A stretch of DNA of 64,000 bases from Anagrus nilaparvatae (Eukaryota; Arthropoda; Insecta; Hymenoptera; Mymaridae): the NCBI GenBank assembly GCA_022575985.1, contig JAKSXM010000272.1:29901501-29965500 (forward strand). The letters run 5' to 3'. This document shows positions 33,890 to 45,205 of the stretch, one piece after another (the first letter of the stretch is position 1; each line of letters begins with the position of its first letter). The notes beneath the pieces are model-generated. The model worked only from the letters and a program-made list of their open reading frames with translations, was not told the origin of the DNA and did not search any database. Made by a program: the position numbers and the translations under genes.

Positions 33890-34463
33890 TTAAAATTGTT
33901 TATTTGTTTAAACAAATACGACCTGTTAAATTTTTGAAATTTTCGGGTCATAAAAGCCTGAGTTCCCAGATCTGGGCTACTTGGATCAAAATTCTGTTTA
34001 TCTCATATTGAAGATTATTCAATTCTAGGTGGAGGTATCGTGGAAAATTTTTCACTAAACCTTTTCAGTAATGAGTAAAACCTATTTGTTTATAAATTAA
34101 AGAGAATTTTTAACTTTTTCTTTATAAACAATTAGCTGTAACTCGTTACTGAAGAGGTTTAGCGAAAAATTTCCCACGATACCTCCACCTAGAATTGAAT
34201 GATCTTCAATATGAGCCAAGCAGAATTTTGATCCAAGTAGCCCAGATCTGGGAACTCAGGCTTTTATGACCCGAAAATTTCAAAAATTTAACAGGTCGTA
34301 TTTGTTTAAACAAATAAACAATTTTAATTTTTTTTTTTATATTCTTGTACTAAATACTGAAAAGCATTGATTCTTTCATTAAAAAATTATTATAAATAAA
34401 TATATGGTTAAAATATTTTAGTTACAAATATACTGCGCAAAAAACACCCAGTGGTGGACAGAG

Positions 34464-34886
34464 ATCATGCAAAATTTAGAGATATATTTGTATTAAAAAA
34501 TGCTATTTATTTTAATACCTATGACGACTAATTTAATGCCTTGATACCACTTATTCCACTTAAGAGTCAATTTTAAATTTTTATTCTGAAACTAGCTGCC
34601 TCCAGCTCGCTTAGCTCGCTTTAGCACCCACTAAAGGGGCTGCGCCCCCTAGACCCCTTCAATTTAATTTTTCTAAAGAAATGCTTTAGATTACTCAATA
34701 TTTTGTATAATAAACTTTTTTAACCCGAAGTATAATCTAAAATTACAGACATAGGAATTATCATAAAAATTACGGACATAGGAATTATTGATCAGCGATA
34801 CAAAGCTTCGTTACCCTTTCCTTGGATCCACAAGTAGCTGTTGCTTCCTTCGACTACCCATTCATGTCATAATTTTTAATATTTTT
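34464..34886. other. 3' flank of the SMYD4-like array
   Basis: Contains CTAGCTGCCTCCAGCTCGCT and a slightly G+C-richer patch near 34590-34670. No coding sequence is seen. Confidence 0.35.
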
Positions 34887-37320
34887 TCAGCAATTATTAG
34901 ATATATCAAAATCGTCGTTATAAAAAACAGATAAAAAATGTCTCAAAAAATTTTCGCACTCATCAAAAATGAAAACTTCTTCAAATGGCGGTTTCGTCGA
35001 ATGACATTTGTCAATTTGTTTAAAAACAGACTTCATTTTTTCTTTATCTCTCATCCAATTATTAAATACTTTTTCAGAATTAGTAACATATTCATCTTGT
35101 AGAGCCAATAAATTTTTATTTTTTTCATTTTTATTTGAATACATTTTCATTGCTAAGTAATCGCTCATTTTCTAAAAATATTATTACTTATTTAAATAAA
35201 AAAATTAATTGAAGAAATATATGTTCATTACCTCATCAAATTTTGGCCAATTATTCAGACATGCCATACAGTTGCACTCAAAATTAAAAATCTTTAGGAA
35301 CTCATTTCTTTCTTCTTTTGACTCATCAACAATTGATGGACCATAAGTAATATATACCTTTTAAAATTAATAAATAAAAATTAATATCAAGAAAATTTGA
35401 ATTCTTATTTTATTCACCCACCTGTTCGTTTTTTTTAATTGGTTTATTAGCAAAAACAACGAATTTACCTCCATCGATTAAAATTTTACTAGCATTTGGA
35501 TAGCAACTATGATTAATTAGACTTGATAAATGAGTTAATACTGCACCATTTGAATCCAATTTCATTTCTTCAATTTTTCGCGATTCATATCCTAGAGTTC
35601 TATAACTTTCTCTGTTCAACTGCGCAAAAATATATTTTATAATTATTTGATTGAAATTTGAAAAATTTATAAATTGATGATTTGTAAAAAATATAATTTA
35701 CTTCAAAACAATTTGAAAGACACTTGCACATTAGTTTAAAAAATATTTTACTTAAACTTTTTACATTTTTGGTATTTAATTCGTTGAAAAAAAAAATTCT
35801 TTTTTTTTAATAACTCCAAGAAATATTTTGGAAATTCAAGTTCCTTTTCATCTAGCGTTATTTCAATATCGGTATTTTGATTTAATATTCCATAAAGAAA
35901 TTCAAAATCATCATAATTCTTTATGTTACTTTTATCATTTCCAAAATTTTTGATTCTTTCATCTAAAAAAAATTAAAATATTATTGAAAAATAAATTTGT
36001 GAAATTTTCTCAATATTTAATATCATTTTGGACGACTCTTTGAATGGATTCATAAGCTGCTTTTTGAAGCAAGTAGATAAACATTTTTTTGTGCTAAATG
36101 TAAAGTATTAAAAAACAATAATACATCAAGATAAGATATAATTTTTTGTAAATAATTGATAATAAATAATTTTAGATATAGGATTATCATATTGCTTCCA
36201 TTTCATATTTATTGTAATAACAATATAATTTACCTCGGTTGCAGTTATCTATAAAATTTGCTTGTTTGATCATTTTTTTTATCCCCACACTTTTTATCAA
36301 TTTTATGAAAAATCTATTTAGAAAAATTATTCTTTTATTCATTGGATTATTAAACAAAATTGGATTTACCGAACATTCTATATCATGATACTCTTTAAAA
36401 GCTAATTCTTGGCAATCGCTTGAGCAGTAAACAGCAAAAACACAAGTTTTACAGGGTATGCTATTAAATGCAAAATTTAGGCAGTGAGAGCAAACTGTAT
36501 ACAGTTCACCTAGTTCTGGATAGATGCAGTATGGTTTTTCAACAATTAATAATTCTCCAGTTGAAATATTACGATTCGCTAACAAATGTTTCCCAAATTT
36601 TTGATCATAATTAAAAGAAACAGCTTTAGAAATGTATGGAAGACCATTATCATTATCTAACTCTAGGCTTCCTTTTTTGAATACTTTATAGGATTTATTT
36701 TCTTCAAATGTTTTTTCGGAATTTTTCAAATCCTCTAATAATTTAATTTTAACATTTCCATCTTCTTTCTTTAAGTTTTCAAGTGATTTGTAGGCTTCAG
36801 TTAACACAATTTTTCCTTCGACCTTCTGATTCATTTCTAGCAAACATTGGACTTTGCGGCACAGTAATTTGGATACAAGAACTTCTGATTTTGTCATTGA
36901 TAAAGCATAATCAATATCTTTAATACTATTTGAGTACTTTTTTAAATGCAATAAAAAAATTGATCTGTTGTTGACTGCTAGAGCCAATTCTTCAGATCCC
37001 AATGGTGCCAATGCTACACTTTTGGAATACTTGAATAAAATTCGCTGATGTATCCTCTTATTATGTCTTTTTAGTTTGAATAATTCATTAGCCAATTCTC
37101 TTTCATATTTTGAAAATTCGCAATTTTTTTCAGTCCATTCTACAAACAAAAATAGATTAAATTTATTCATCACAAATTTTGAATAAAAATTTTTCATTGA
37201 AAATTGTTCAAAAACTTGGGCTGCTTCAAATTCTTCCAAGCAATCATGTTGGTTAAAATATCGAACGTACTCTTTGGGCAGTATAGTATTTTTGATTTCA
37301 TCTTCTTCGTATATATCCAT
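34887..37320 (-). CDS. SMYD4-like TPR/MYND/SET protein A, frameshifted in exon 2
   Basis: Five exons: 36234-37320, 35702-35962, 35422-35619, 35232-35357 and 34887-35171. TPR-like helices lie at about residues 75-190. A split SET domain begins at about 235 (AVSFNYDQKFGKHLLANRNI). A MYND zinc finger at about 277-316 shows C-x2-C, C-x2-C, C-x3-C and H-x3-C ligands. The SET core NHSC plus KNEQ and ITYG is in exons 3-4, and the post-SET CNCMAC is in exon 4. Such proteins are S-adenosylmethionine-dependent lysine methyltransferase-fold proteins; SMYD4 itself has weakly defined substrates. Exon 2 carries ten T (A10 on the + strand, 35787-35796) where the aligned paralogs need nine. After it the frame hits stops. 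Dropping one base restores both the exon and the exon 3 phase (about 651 residues). This could be a real pseudogene or a homopolymer sequencing error. Confidence 0.85.
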
Positions 37321-38236
37321 ATTTCTTGTTCTATATTTTTCTTTTACTTTTATTAATTTTTATAAATTTTTTAATAACTAAATTTTAGTTTGTATTTATA
37401 GTTTTTATTTACCAAAAGATATTTAACATATTGAATTTGTATATCAGTCTAATTAAAACATGTATTGTAGCACGTATTTACATTATGCATACCTCATATA
37501 TTGAATTTGAGTATTTTACATGTCACTATTTTTATCAAATTTTGAGCTAAAAATAAATGAGACAAGAGTTGCATTGCTGCAACAACGACTACTCGTCAAT
37601 GACTATATATGAACGTGAACATCGATGAAAACGTATCATCGTATATTATTCATAAACTATACAAATTAACGATAAGAATACTTCAAGGTATCACGTAGTC
37701 AAAACTTATTATTTTATTTAACAAAACTGTAAATTTAATTATTTTTTTATTACAAAACTATTTTATTATTTCAATATGCGTAAAATCATTCAAGTAAATA
37801 AAATACAATAACTTTCTTATATTTAATTCTTATTTAAAACCGCGTTAGTATTAACATTTTTCTTTTTTATTGATAGATATTTATGTCTGCTTAAGAATAT
37901 TAGTTTTTAATTGAATAATAATAATTTATAATTGATTAAAATACGTTTATTTTTGAAAAAAGTTAATATTTTTGTGATTAGAAATTAAAGTTATGTGATG
38001 CACTACGTTGAGACCTACTGAATTTTAATTTGGTAACTCGAATAAATTTCTCGCGGGTAGCTTGAAGTTCATAAAAGTTTTCAATTCTAAAAGCAAAAGT
38101 TTAATTAGTAAGATGCAACATACAATTTTTTATTGAAAATAAAAATCTTTTAAAAATAATTATAATAAAATCTGGTTGTCTTAATTAAATTTAATTTAAA
38201 AAATGTTTCAGTGCAAATATTTATCATAATTTTACT
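37321..38236. other. Spacer between SMYD4-like genes A and B
   Basis: Putative promoter of A and 3' region of B. It is AT-rich, with no extra gene seen. Confidence 0.4.
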
Positions 38237-40616
38237 TCAGCAATCTTCAGGTATCTCAAAATCATCATTATAAAACACAGAAAAAAAATGTCTTAAAAAA
38301 CCTTCACATTTATCAATAACAAAAACTTCTTCAAATGACGGATTAATTGAATAACATTTATCAATCAATTGACAAACTATTTTAAATTTGCTGTTATCTT
38401 GCATCCACTCGTCAAACACTTCTTTAGACTTAGTAGTATACTCTTCTAGTAACTTCTTTAAATTGTCATATTTTTTATTTTTATTTAATAATATTTTATC
38501 AGATAACGTTTCTTGCATATCCTGGAATAAACAAATAAAATTTGTTCTTTAAACCTAATGTTATAATTAAAAATTCCAAAAATGTAAACAACATTACTAT
38601 ATCAAATTGTGGCCAATTATTTGTGCATGCCTTACAGTTGCATTCAAAACCATAATTCATCAAAACTTCGTTTCTATGTTCTTTTGGTTCCCCAATCCAT
38701 GGTCCATAAGTAATGTATACCTATTAAGAATATTAAATAAACTGCTATTTCAGGTATTTTTATAGATTTGAATTTTATTTACCTGCTCGAATTTTTTAAT
38801 AGGTCTATTAGCAAAAACAACAAATTTTGCACCATCAATTAAGATTTTACTAGCATTTGGGAAGCAATTATGATTAATTAAACTTGCTAGTTGAGTCAAC
38901 GCCATGCCACTTGATTCTAATTCAATTTTTTCACTTTCTTCAAATTCATCTTCGTCTTCATCTTTTTTTACTTTATAACTTTCCCTATTTAACTAAAAAA
39001 ACATTATCTAATAATTACTTGAATAATCTTAAAAATTTAAACTTTTTTTTACAAAAAATATTTTTTACCTCAAAATCATTTGAAACAGTGTTATACATTA
39101 ATTTTAAAAATATATTTTTTAAAATTGACATAGTTTCTGAATTAAATTTATTATAATAAGTTTTTGTTTTTAATAATTTTAAAAAAAATTGCAAAAATAT
39201 TGTATCCTCCTTGCTTTCTTTTATTAACTTGATCGAGGCTTGAGAGTAACTTAAAATATCATAGTAAAATTTAAAAGCATTATAATTTTTTATATTATCA
39301 TTTTTGTCTTTTACAAAGTTGCTGATTCTTTCATCTAAAAAATTAATGTAAAATAGTAAAAATTTATTTTATTTCTAATTTATAATAATATAATTTACCA
39401 TTTCTGCAATCATCTATTACTTTTGCTTGTTCAATCATATTTTCAACCCCTACGCCTTTAATTAGTTTTATAAATAACCTACTAAAAAAAATTTTTCTTT
39501 TATTGATTGAGTTTTCAAATAGCATTGGATTAATCAAGCACTCTATATCATGATATTCTTCAAAGGCCTCTCTTTGACAATTTTTAGAACAATAAACAGC
39601 AAAAACACAAGTTTTACAGGGTATGCTATTGTACGTAAATTTTAGGCAATGAGAACAAACTGTATACAATTCACCTAGTTCTGGATAAATGCAGTATGGT
39701 TTTTCAACAATTAATATTTCTCCAGTTGAAATATCACGATTCGCTAACAAATGTTTCCCAAATTTTTGGTCATAATTAAAAGAAACAGCTTTAGAAATGT
39801 ATGGAAGACCATTATCATTATCTAACTCTAGGCTTCCTTTTTTGAATACTTTATAGGATTTATTTTCTTCAAATAATTTTTCGCAATTTTTCAAATCCTC
39901 TAATAATTTAATTTTAACATTTTCATCTTCTTTATTCATGTTTTCAAGCGATTTGTAGGCTTCATTTAATATAGTTTTTCCTTCATCCTTTTGATTCATT
40001 GCCAGCAAACATTGGACTTTACGGCACAGTAATTTAGACATAAGAACTTCTGATTTTGTTATTGATAAAGCATAATCAATATCTTTAAGGGCGCGTTCAT
40101 AGTGAGTACAAGTGACCGGTCGATCGATCAACTGATGTTATCAAAACATTTTTAGATGGAATCTGCTGACAAAATATTTTCTCGTATCTTGAGCCTGGGT
40201 CGTGATTTGATCCCCTGGATGCCCCAGGAAGCTGTAGGTCTACCCAGGTCAAAAAAACGATGCGATTTTTAGTACCCTTGATAGCATCAGTTGATCGATC
40301 GACCGGTCACTTGTACTCACTATGAACGCGCCCTAAGGCTATTTGAGTACTTTTTTAAATGGATTAAAAAAATTGATCTATTATTTAAAGACTTTGATAA
40401 TTCTTCAGATCCCAATGGTGCCAATGCTGCACTTTTCGAGTACTTGAATAAAATTCGTTGATGTATTTCCTTATTATGTTTTTTTTTTTTGAATAATTTA
40501 TTAGCTATTTCCCTTTCACGTTCTGAAAACTCAGAACTTTTTATAAAATAATCTACCTTTGGGACTAAATTACATCCAAACCAGGGCCATCCACTATTGT
40601 CCTTATAAGTATCCAT
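38237..40616 (-). pseudogene. SMYD4-like TPR/MYND/SET gene B, disrupted by a MITE
   Basis: Same five-exon plan as its neighbours: 39399-40616 (with insertion), 39069-39334, 38783-38992, 38598-38720 and 38237-38521. The TPR region, the MYND finger (C-x2-C, C-x2-C, C-x3-C, H-x3-C), the SET core (here NHNC rather than NHSC) and the post-SET CNCKAC are all present. The first exon is cut inside the TPR region by a 245-bp element at 40089-40333. The element introduces a stop almost at once and, with its 3-bp duplication, shifts frame by 248 nt. Subtracting those 248 nt gives exon 1 the same phase (1) as in A, C and D, and all other exons are intact, so the break looks recent. Rescue by cryptic splicing (a GTGAGT lies in the element end) cannot be excluded. 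The exon 1 MYND half is almost identical in DNA to gene A. Confidence 0.85.
40089..40333. mobile_element. Harbinger-type MITE inside an exon of SMYD4-like gene B
   Basis: Terminal inverted repeats of about 50 bp appear perfect: GGGCGCGTTCATAGTGAGTA and GACCGGTCGATCGATCAAC at the left, with the exact reverse complement at the right. TAA occurs on both sides (40086-40088 and 40334-40336). A 3-bp TAA duplication with GGGC ends fits the PIF/Harbinger superfamily. Identical arms imply little time since insertion. Confidence 0.9.
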
Positions 40617-41602
40617 TTTAAAAAGGAACGTTAAACTAAAAAGTATATAGATGTAAGATTTTCCCGAGATTTTTCAATAATAAATTATTAATTAATTATA
40701 ACTGCAGATGCTAAATAATTTATGCTTGTATTTTACGCACATTTACACTTTATTAGATTAGTACAAGATGGATTAGTTAATAATATTTAATAAGATAAAA
40801 AATATAAAGCACTAACAAAACAACAACAATAACAGTACTGAACAATAATGTCAACAATGTGTTATAGAGGGGGAACTAATACGTTGATTGGCTCTACTAT
40901 TTATAACCGCGAGACATTTAAATGCTTTTAATACCTATATATTAAAATTTTTAAATTTAAGACATCAATTAGGTATGCTGATAAGATTTTTGAAATTAAT
41001 TTCTGCAGCAACAATTAAATAAAAATTTTATCCTACTCATCTTTTGTGAAAAATTTACTTGATAATTATTTGATTGAAATTAAATCCTTTAAAATTTTTT
41101 CTATTATAAAAAAAAATTAGATTCTCCGTTATTTAAAATTTCTTTATTTTTTGTAACAAGTTCATTAAGATAATCATTTTTTTTTTTAATAATAAAACAA
41201 TGAAAAATGTTGAAAATTTTTCAGCATCATTATCTTTTATGTTGAAAATTGGTTTTAAATCCCATAGAAGAATTGAAATTTTTTATAAAACAATGATTTT
41301 ATTAGTTTTATAAATACATCATTCAGATTTGTGTACATAATGAATGTACTATACTACAGTCATTTTTTAGATAAAATGCTTAATGCAATAAAAAATACGA
41401 CGTTGTGTTAATATTTTAAAATTATTAAATTACAAATATAAAGAACAAATAAAAATTTTATATAAAAATAGAAATTTTTTCTTTAATTGAGTGCTTTTAT
41501 AATTATTTTAGTAAACAATTTTATTCATCGTTAAAAAAATTAATTTGAATAACTTGCAAGACCTATATCGCTAAAAATTGAACAATTTTTTATTAAAATT
41601 AA
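40617..41602. other. Spacer between SMYD4-like genes B and C
   Basis: AT-rich. TATAACCGCGAGACATTT at about 40900-40917 lies about 295 nt upstream of the B start and faintly resembles the CCCGCG motif upstream of C and D. No extra gene is seen. Confidence 0.4.
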
Positions 41603-44129
41603 TTAACAATCTGCTGGTATCTCAAAGTCATCGTTATAAATTACTGAAAATAAATGGGTTAAAAAATATCTCGTTTCGTCAACAATTGCCACTTCTTCAA
41701 ATGAAGGCTGTTTCGATTTAATTTTGTTAAGTATTTTACAAATGTTTTTAATTTTATTTTTATCGTGTTTCCAGTTATCAAAATCTTCAAAAGACTCACA
41801 ATTAAATTCAGTTATTAAGTTTGCTAAATCTGGATTTTCTTTTGTATTTGACATAACTCTTTTCATAAAGAAAGCAACCATTTCCTAAATAGAAAATTTT
41901 GTATTATTTTTAATTTTCCTATGAACTTTTATTTTTTACAAATTAAATTTATTACCTCGTCAAATTTGGGCCAATTATTTGTGCAAACTATGCAATTACA
42001 TTCAAATTTTAGTTTTCTCAGAATCTGTTTCCTTTGCTCTTTAGACATATTAATTTTTGCACCATAAGTCACATATATCTTGTAACAATAATAATAAAAT
42101 TAATAAGCATAATTAAAAAATTAAATTATGTCTTACCTGCTGATTTTTCTTAATTGGTCTACTAGCAAAAACAACAAGTTTTCCTCCATTCATATAAAAT
42201 TTACTAGCATTGGGATAACAATTATGATTAATAAAATTCCATTGCTGTGGCAATACCATGCCATTTGGATTTGTTTGTGTTTCTAGTAAAAAATCATCAT
42301 ACCCAATCATATAATTACTCCTGTTTATCTGCATATACAATATAACATTTATTTTTAATGGAAGACTAACATTATAAAGATAAAAAAAAAAAAATAAACT
42401 TTACCCCCAAATAGTTTAGTGAGTTATTATACATTAATTTAAAAAATATTTTTTCCAAAATTTTCACATTTTTTGAGCTTAGTTCATCACAAAAGACATT
42501 ATTTTTTCTTAATAATTCTAAGAAAAATGCAGGGAAGTCATCATCAATATTAACATCTCTTTCTAATTCATTTGAAATCAATAAATCATAGTAAAATTGA
42601 AAAGCATTTGAATTTTTTACTATGCTGTTAATTTTTGCATATCTTTTGATCTTTTCATCTAAAATATATAGTTTTAATAAATTTTTATTAAAAAAATAGT
42701 TTTAAAAAAAGATTACACTTGAACCCTGATAATTGAAGCCCTTTCTCCACTCACTTAAAAAAAATTAATACACGTGTGCTCTGACTATATTAAATGCTAC
42801 AGTCAAAGCACACTTGTATTAATTTTTTTTAAGCAATGGAGAAAGGACTTGAGACTTATTAGGGAAAAAGTTTGCTATTATAAAATTTAATAATAAAGAT
42901 TTCAATTAGTTATTACAATACAAATAAGGCTTAATACTATTAGACAATTGAGCTTAACTTGAAGTCTAATAAAATATTAAAATTTTTTTAAAAAGTATTG
43001 CATGCAGATTTAGAATTATGCAGGCTTTTGGATTAACGGGTCCAGGTTACCAGGGTTCAAGGATATTATGTTATTATAATTTAATTTATATACCACTTTT
43101 GATATTATCCAAAATTTTAGCTTCTTCTATCATTTTTTCAATTCCTATATCCTTAATCAATTTTATGTACAATCTACTCAAAATAATATTTATCCGGCAA
43201 AGTGGTCTCTTAAATAGCTCAGAATTAATTGAACACTCTACATCATGATATTCTTCAAAGGCTAATTTTTGACATTCTTTTGAACAATAAACAGCAAAAA
43301 CACAATTATTGCAGGGAATACTATTAAAACAAAATTTTAAGCAGTGAGAACAAGTATAATACAATTCTCTCATGTCTGGATAAATACAATAAAGTTTTTC
43401 AACCATTAATATTTCTCCAGCTGCAATACTACTATTTGCTAACAAATGCCTTCCAAACTTTAAATCATAATTAAAAGAAACAGATTCAGAAATGTATGGA
43501 AGATCGTTAATATTATCTATTTCTAAGTTCTCTCTCGTAGGTACTTTATAAGATTTGCAATTCGTTTCCAGTAATTTTTCAGATTTTTTTAAGCCTTCAA
43601 ATAAACTATTTTTAATTTTTTCATCTTCTTTCTTTAAGTTTTCAAGTGATTTATATGCTTCATTTAATATAATTTTTCCTTTGTCCTTTTGATTCATTTC
43701 TAGCAAACAATTTGCTTTCCGGCACAGTAATTTAGATATAAGAATTTCTGATTTTGTAATTGACAAAGCATAATCAATGTCTTCAACACTATTTAAATAT
43801 TTTTTTATATGCATCAGAAAAATTGATCTGTTGTTTATTGCTAAGGCTAACTCCTCGGACCCTGATGGTGCTAGTGCTGCACTTCTGGAGTACTTTGATA
43901 AAATGTAATGATGTAATCTTAGATTATGATTTTTCTGCTTGTAAAGATTATTAGCTTCTTCTCTTTCTTTTTTTGAATTTTCAGAACTTTTTTCATAATA
44001 TTCTATATTATCATCACATGTACTACATCCATCACGTGCTATGTTTTTTGTTGACTCGATTTTTAAATCTGCCAATTTCGGATCGTTTTTACAAATTTGT
44101 TTCATTAATTCGAATAATTTGTCTTCCAT
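41603..44129 (-). CDS. SMYD4-like TPR/MYND/SET protein C
   Basis: Intact five-exon gene: 43094-44129, 42405-42658, 42137-42328, 41956-42078 and 41603-41884, about 628 residues with phases 1,0,0,0 as in its paralogs. I chose the ATG at 44129 (MEDKLFELMKQ), which aligns better with the start region of D. An in-frame ATG at 44186 would add 19 residues. TPR-like helices follow EEANNLYKQKNHNLRLHH. The MYND finger has CSHC, C-x2-C (PCNNCVFAVYC), C-x3-C and H-x3-C. The SET core is NHNC with ASRPIKKN and VTYG, and the post-SET motif is CNCIVC. It is closest to D by eye. Expected to bind S-adenosylmethionine in the cytoplasm or nucleus; substrate unknown. Intron 1 holds a small hairpin repeat. Confidence 0.9.
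42741..42845. repeat. Hairpin repeat in intron 1 of SMYD4-like gene C
   Basis: CTTTCTCCACTCACTTAAAA pairs with TTTTAAGCAATGGAGAAAG, and TAATACACGTGTGCT with AGCACACTTGTATTA, around a loop of about 20 nt. It is a small palindromic element of unknown family, absent from intron 1 of the paralogs. Confidence 0.75.
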
Positions 44130-45205
44130 TTTTTTTGTATTTTGCTTGATTTTAATACACTGATACAAAATATTTAAAAAAATCAATTCTCAATTTTCAG
44201 TCACAATTATACTTTTTTATTGTTTACACCTGAAGCCATGAATAGCATATATATAAAGTATAAACGCGGGAAGAATTTTATACGATATAGTTTTCGGAGT
44301 TGTAAGCCTTTAACCAATCAAATTTTGGAGTCGAGATCGATAATATTCGATTGGAATCGAGATAAAATCTTAGCGGGAATTCAAATTTAGTAACTGCGAT
44401 TTCAAAGATGAATTGAAATAGTATATATTTTCATAATAAAACAAAAGTACTAAAAAATATTTATTTAAATTATTTTAATTTCATCAAAATGTTTCTTTTT
44501 CGGGTTAAAATTTTCCAAAAAAAATGAAAATACAGGAAAGCGTTTGAGCAGAATTTGAGGGTCATAAAAATATTAAATCCATATAAACTTTTAAGATGTA
44601 AAAAAAATTAAAATTATTAAAAATATTTCTCTGGAGTTATAGAGAAACAATATTTATTTAAAATGGAAAGGTTACAAAAATATTTAAATTTTTCATAATT
44701 ATATTATACAAGCTTTTAAATTAATGTAAAATATATAATTATAATGTCACAGTAAAAGTAATCAAAAATAAATAGTAATACAAAAGTTTTAAAGTTAAAT
44801 AAACTTTCACAAATTATGCAATCAAATTTTACTCCAATCAATATATGCTTTAGGGTGTCAAGTTCCTAGCCACTACCAGATTTGGTCTTCCAAATGTTTT
44901 TTATAGGAAATAATCATTGCAATTTTAAAGTTCATTTATTTTCATAGAAAAGATCCCATAATTCGTGATCAGTAATCCAAAAAAAACCTAGGGAAGACCA
45001 AATCTGGTGATGGCTATGAATTTGACCCCCACCCTCCCACCGTATATTTACTGGAGTATTATTATATTATTATATTATCAATGCAAAAAAAATAAATTTA
45101 TGTGATTATGGATTATATATTCATTGAAAGTATAAATTTTGTCATTAAAAAAATTAACATTGAAATCTTGCTTGAAATCTCACATTTTTTTATAAAAAAA
45201 AATAT
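44130..45205. other. Spacer between SMYD4-like genes C and D
   Basis: Holds the putative promoter of C. A small inverted repeat at 44856-45026 pairs CTAGCCACTACCAGATTTGG with CCAAATCTGGTGATGGCTAT. No extra gene is seen. Confidence 0.5.
44263..44272 (-). promoter_or_regulatory. TTCCCGCGTT motif upstream of gene C
   Basis: On the - strand this reads TTCCCGCGTT, 134 nt upstream of the chosen start of C. The same decamer is 198 nt upstream of D. The TTCCCGC core matches E2F-type sites, and in this AT-rich DNA such a shared GC-rich 10-mer is noticeable. Function is inferred. Confidence 0.4.

Larger units (their letters stand above)
31528..34463. mobile_element. Foldback element split by a Helentron-type insertion
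   Basis: The left end CTCTGTCCACCACTGGGTGT and the right end ACACCCAGTGGTGGACAGAG are perfect complements. The left arm runs 31528-31662, is interrupted by the insertion at 31663-33889, and resumes at 33890-34085 (AAATTGTTTATTTGTTTAAA and on). The right arm, about 34130-34463, contains the full uninterrupted sequence. Arms are about 330 bp and highly similar, with a centre of about 45 bp. Inner arm block: GGTGGAGGTATCGTGG / CCACGATACCTCCACC. Confidence 0.85.

Noticed and set aside
40089..40333. The gap in exon 1 of SMYD4-like B considered as a normal intron.
   Set aside because: The paralogs have continuous coding there. The segment has 50-bp inverted ends and a TAA duplication, and 248 nt is exactly the excess.
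42741..42845. Hairpin in intron 1 of SMYD4-like C considered as a microRNA precursor.
   Set aside because: The long, nearly perfect AT-rich stem with palindromic tips looks like a small repeat. There is no evidence for microRNA processing.
44130..44186. Upstream ATG at 44186 as the start of SMYD4-like C.
   Set aside because: The 19 extra residues have 5' UTR-like composition. Kept as an alternative only.
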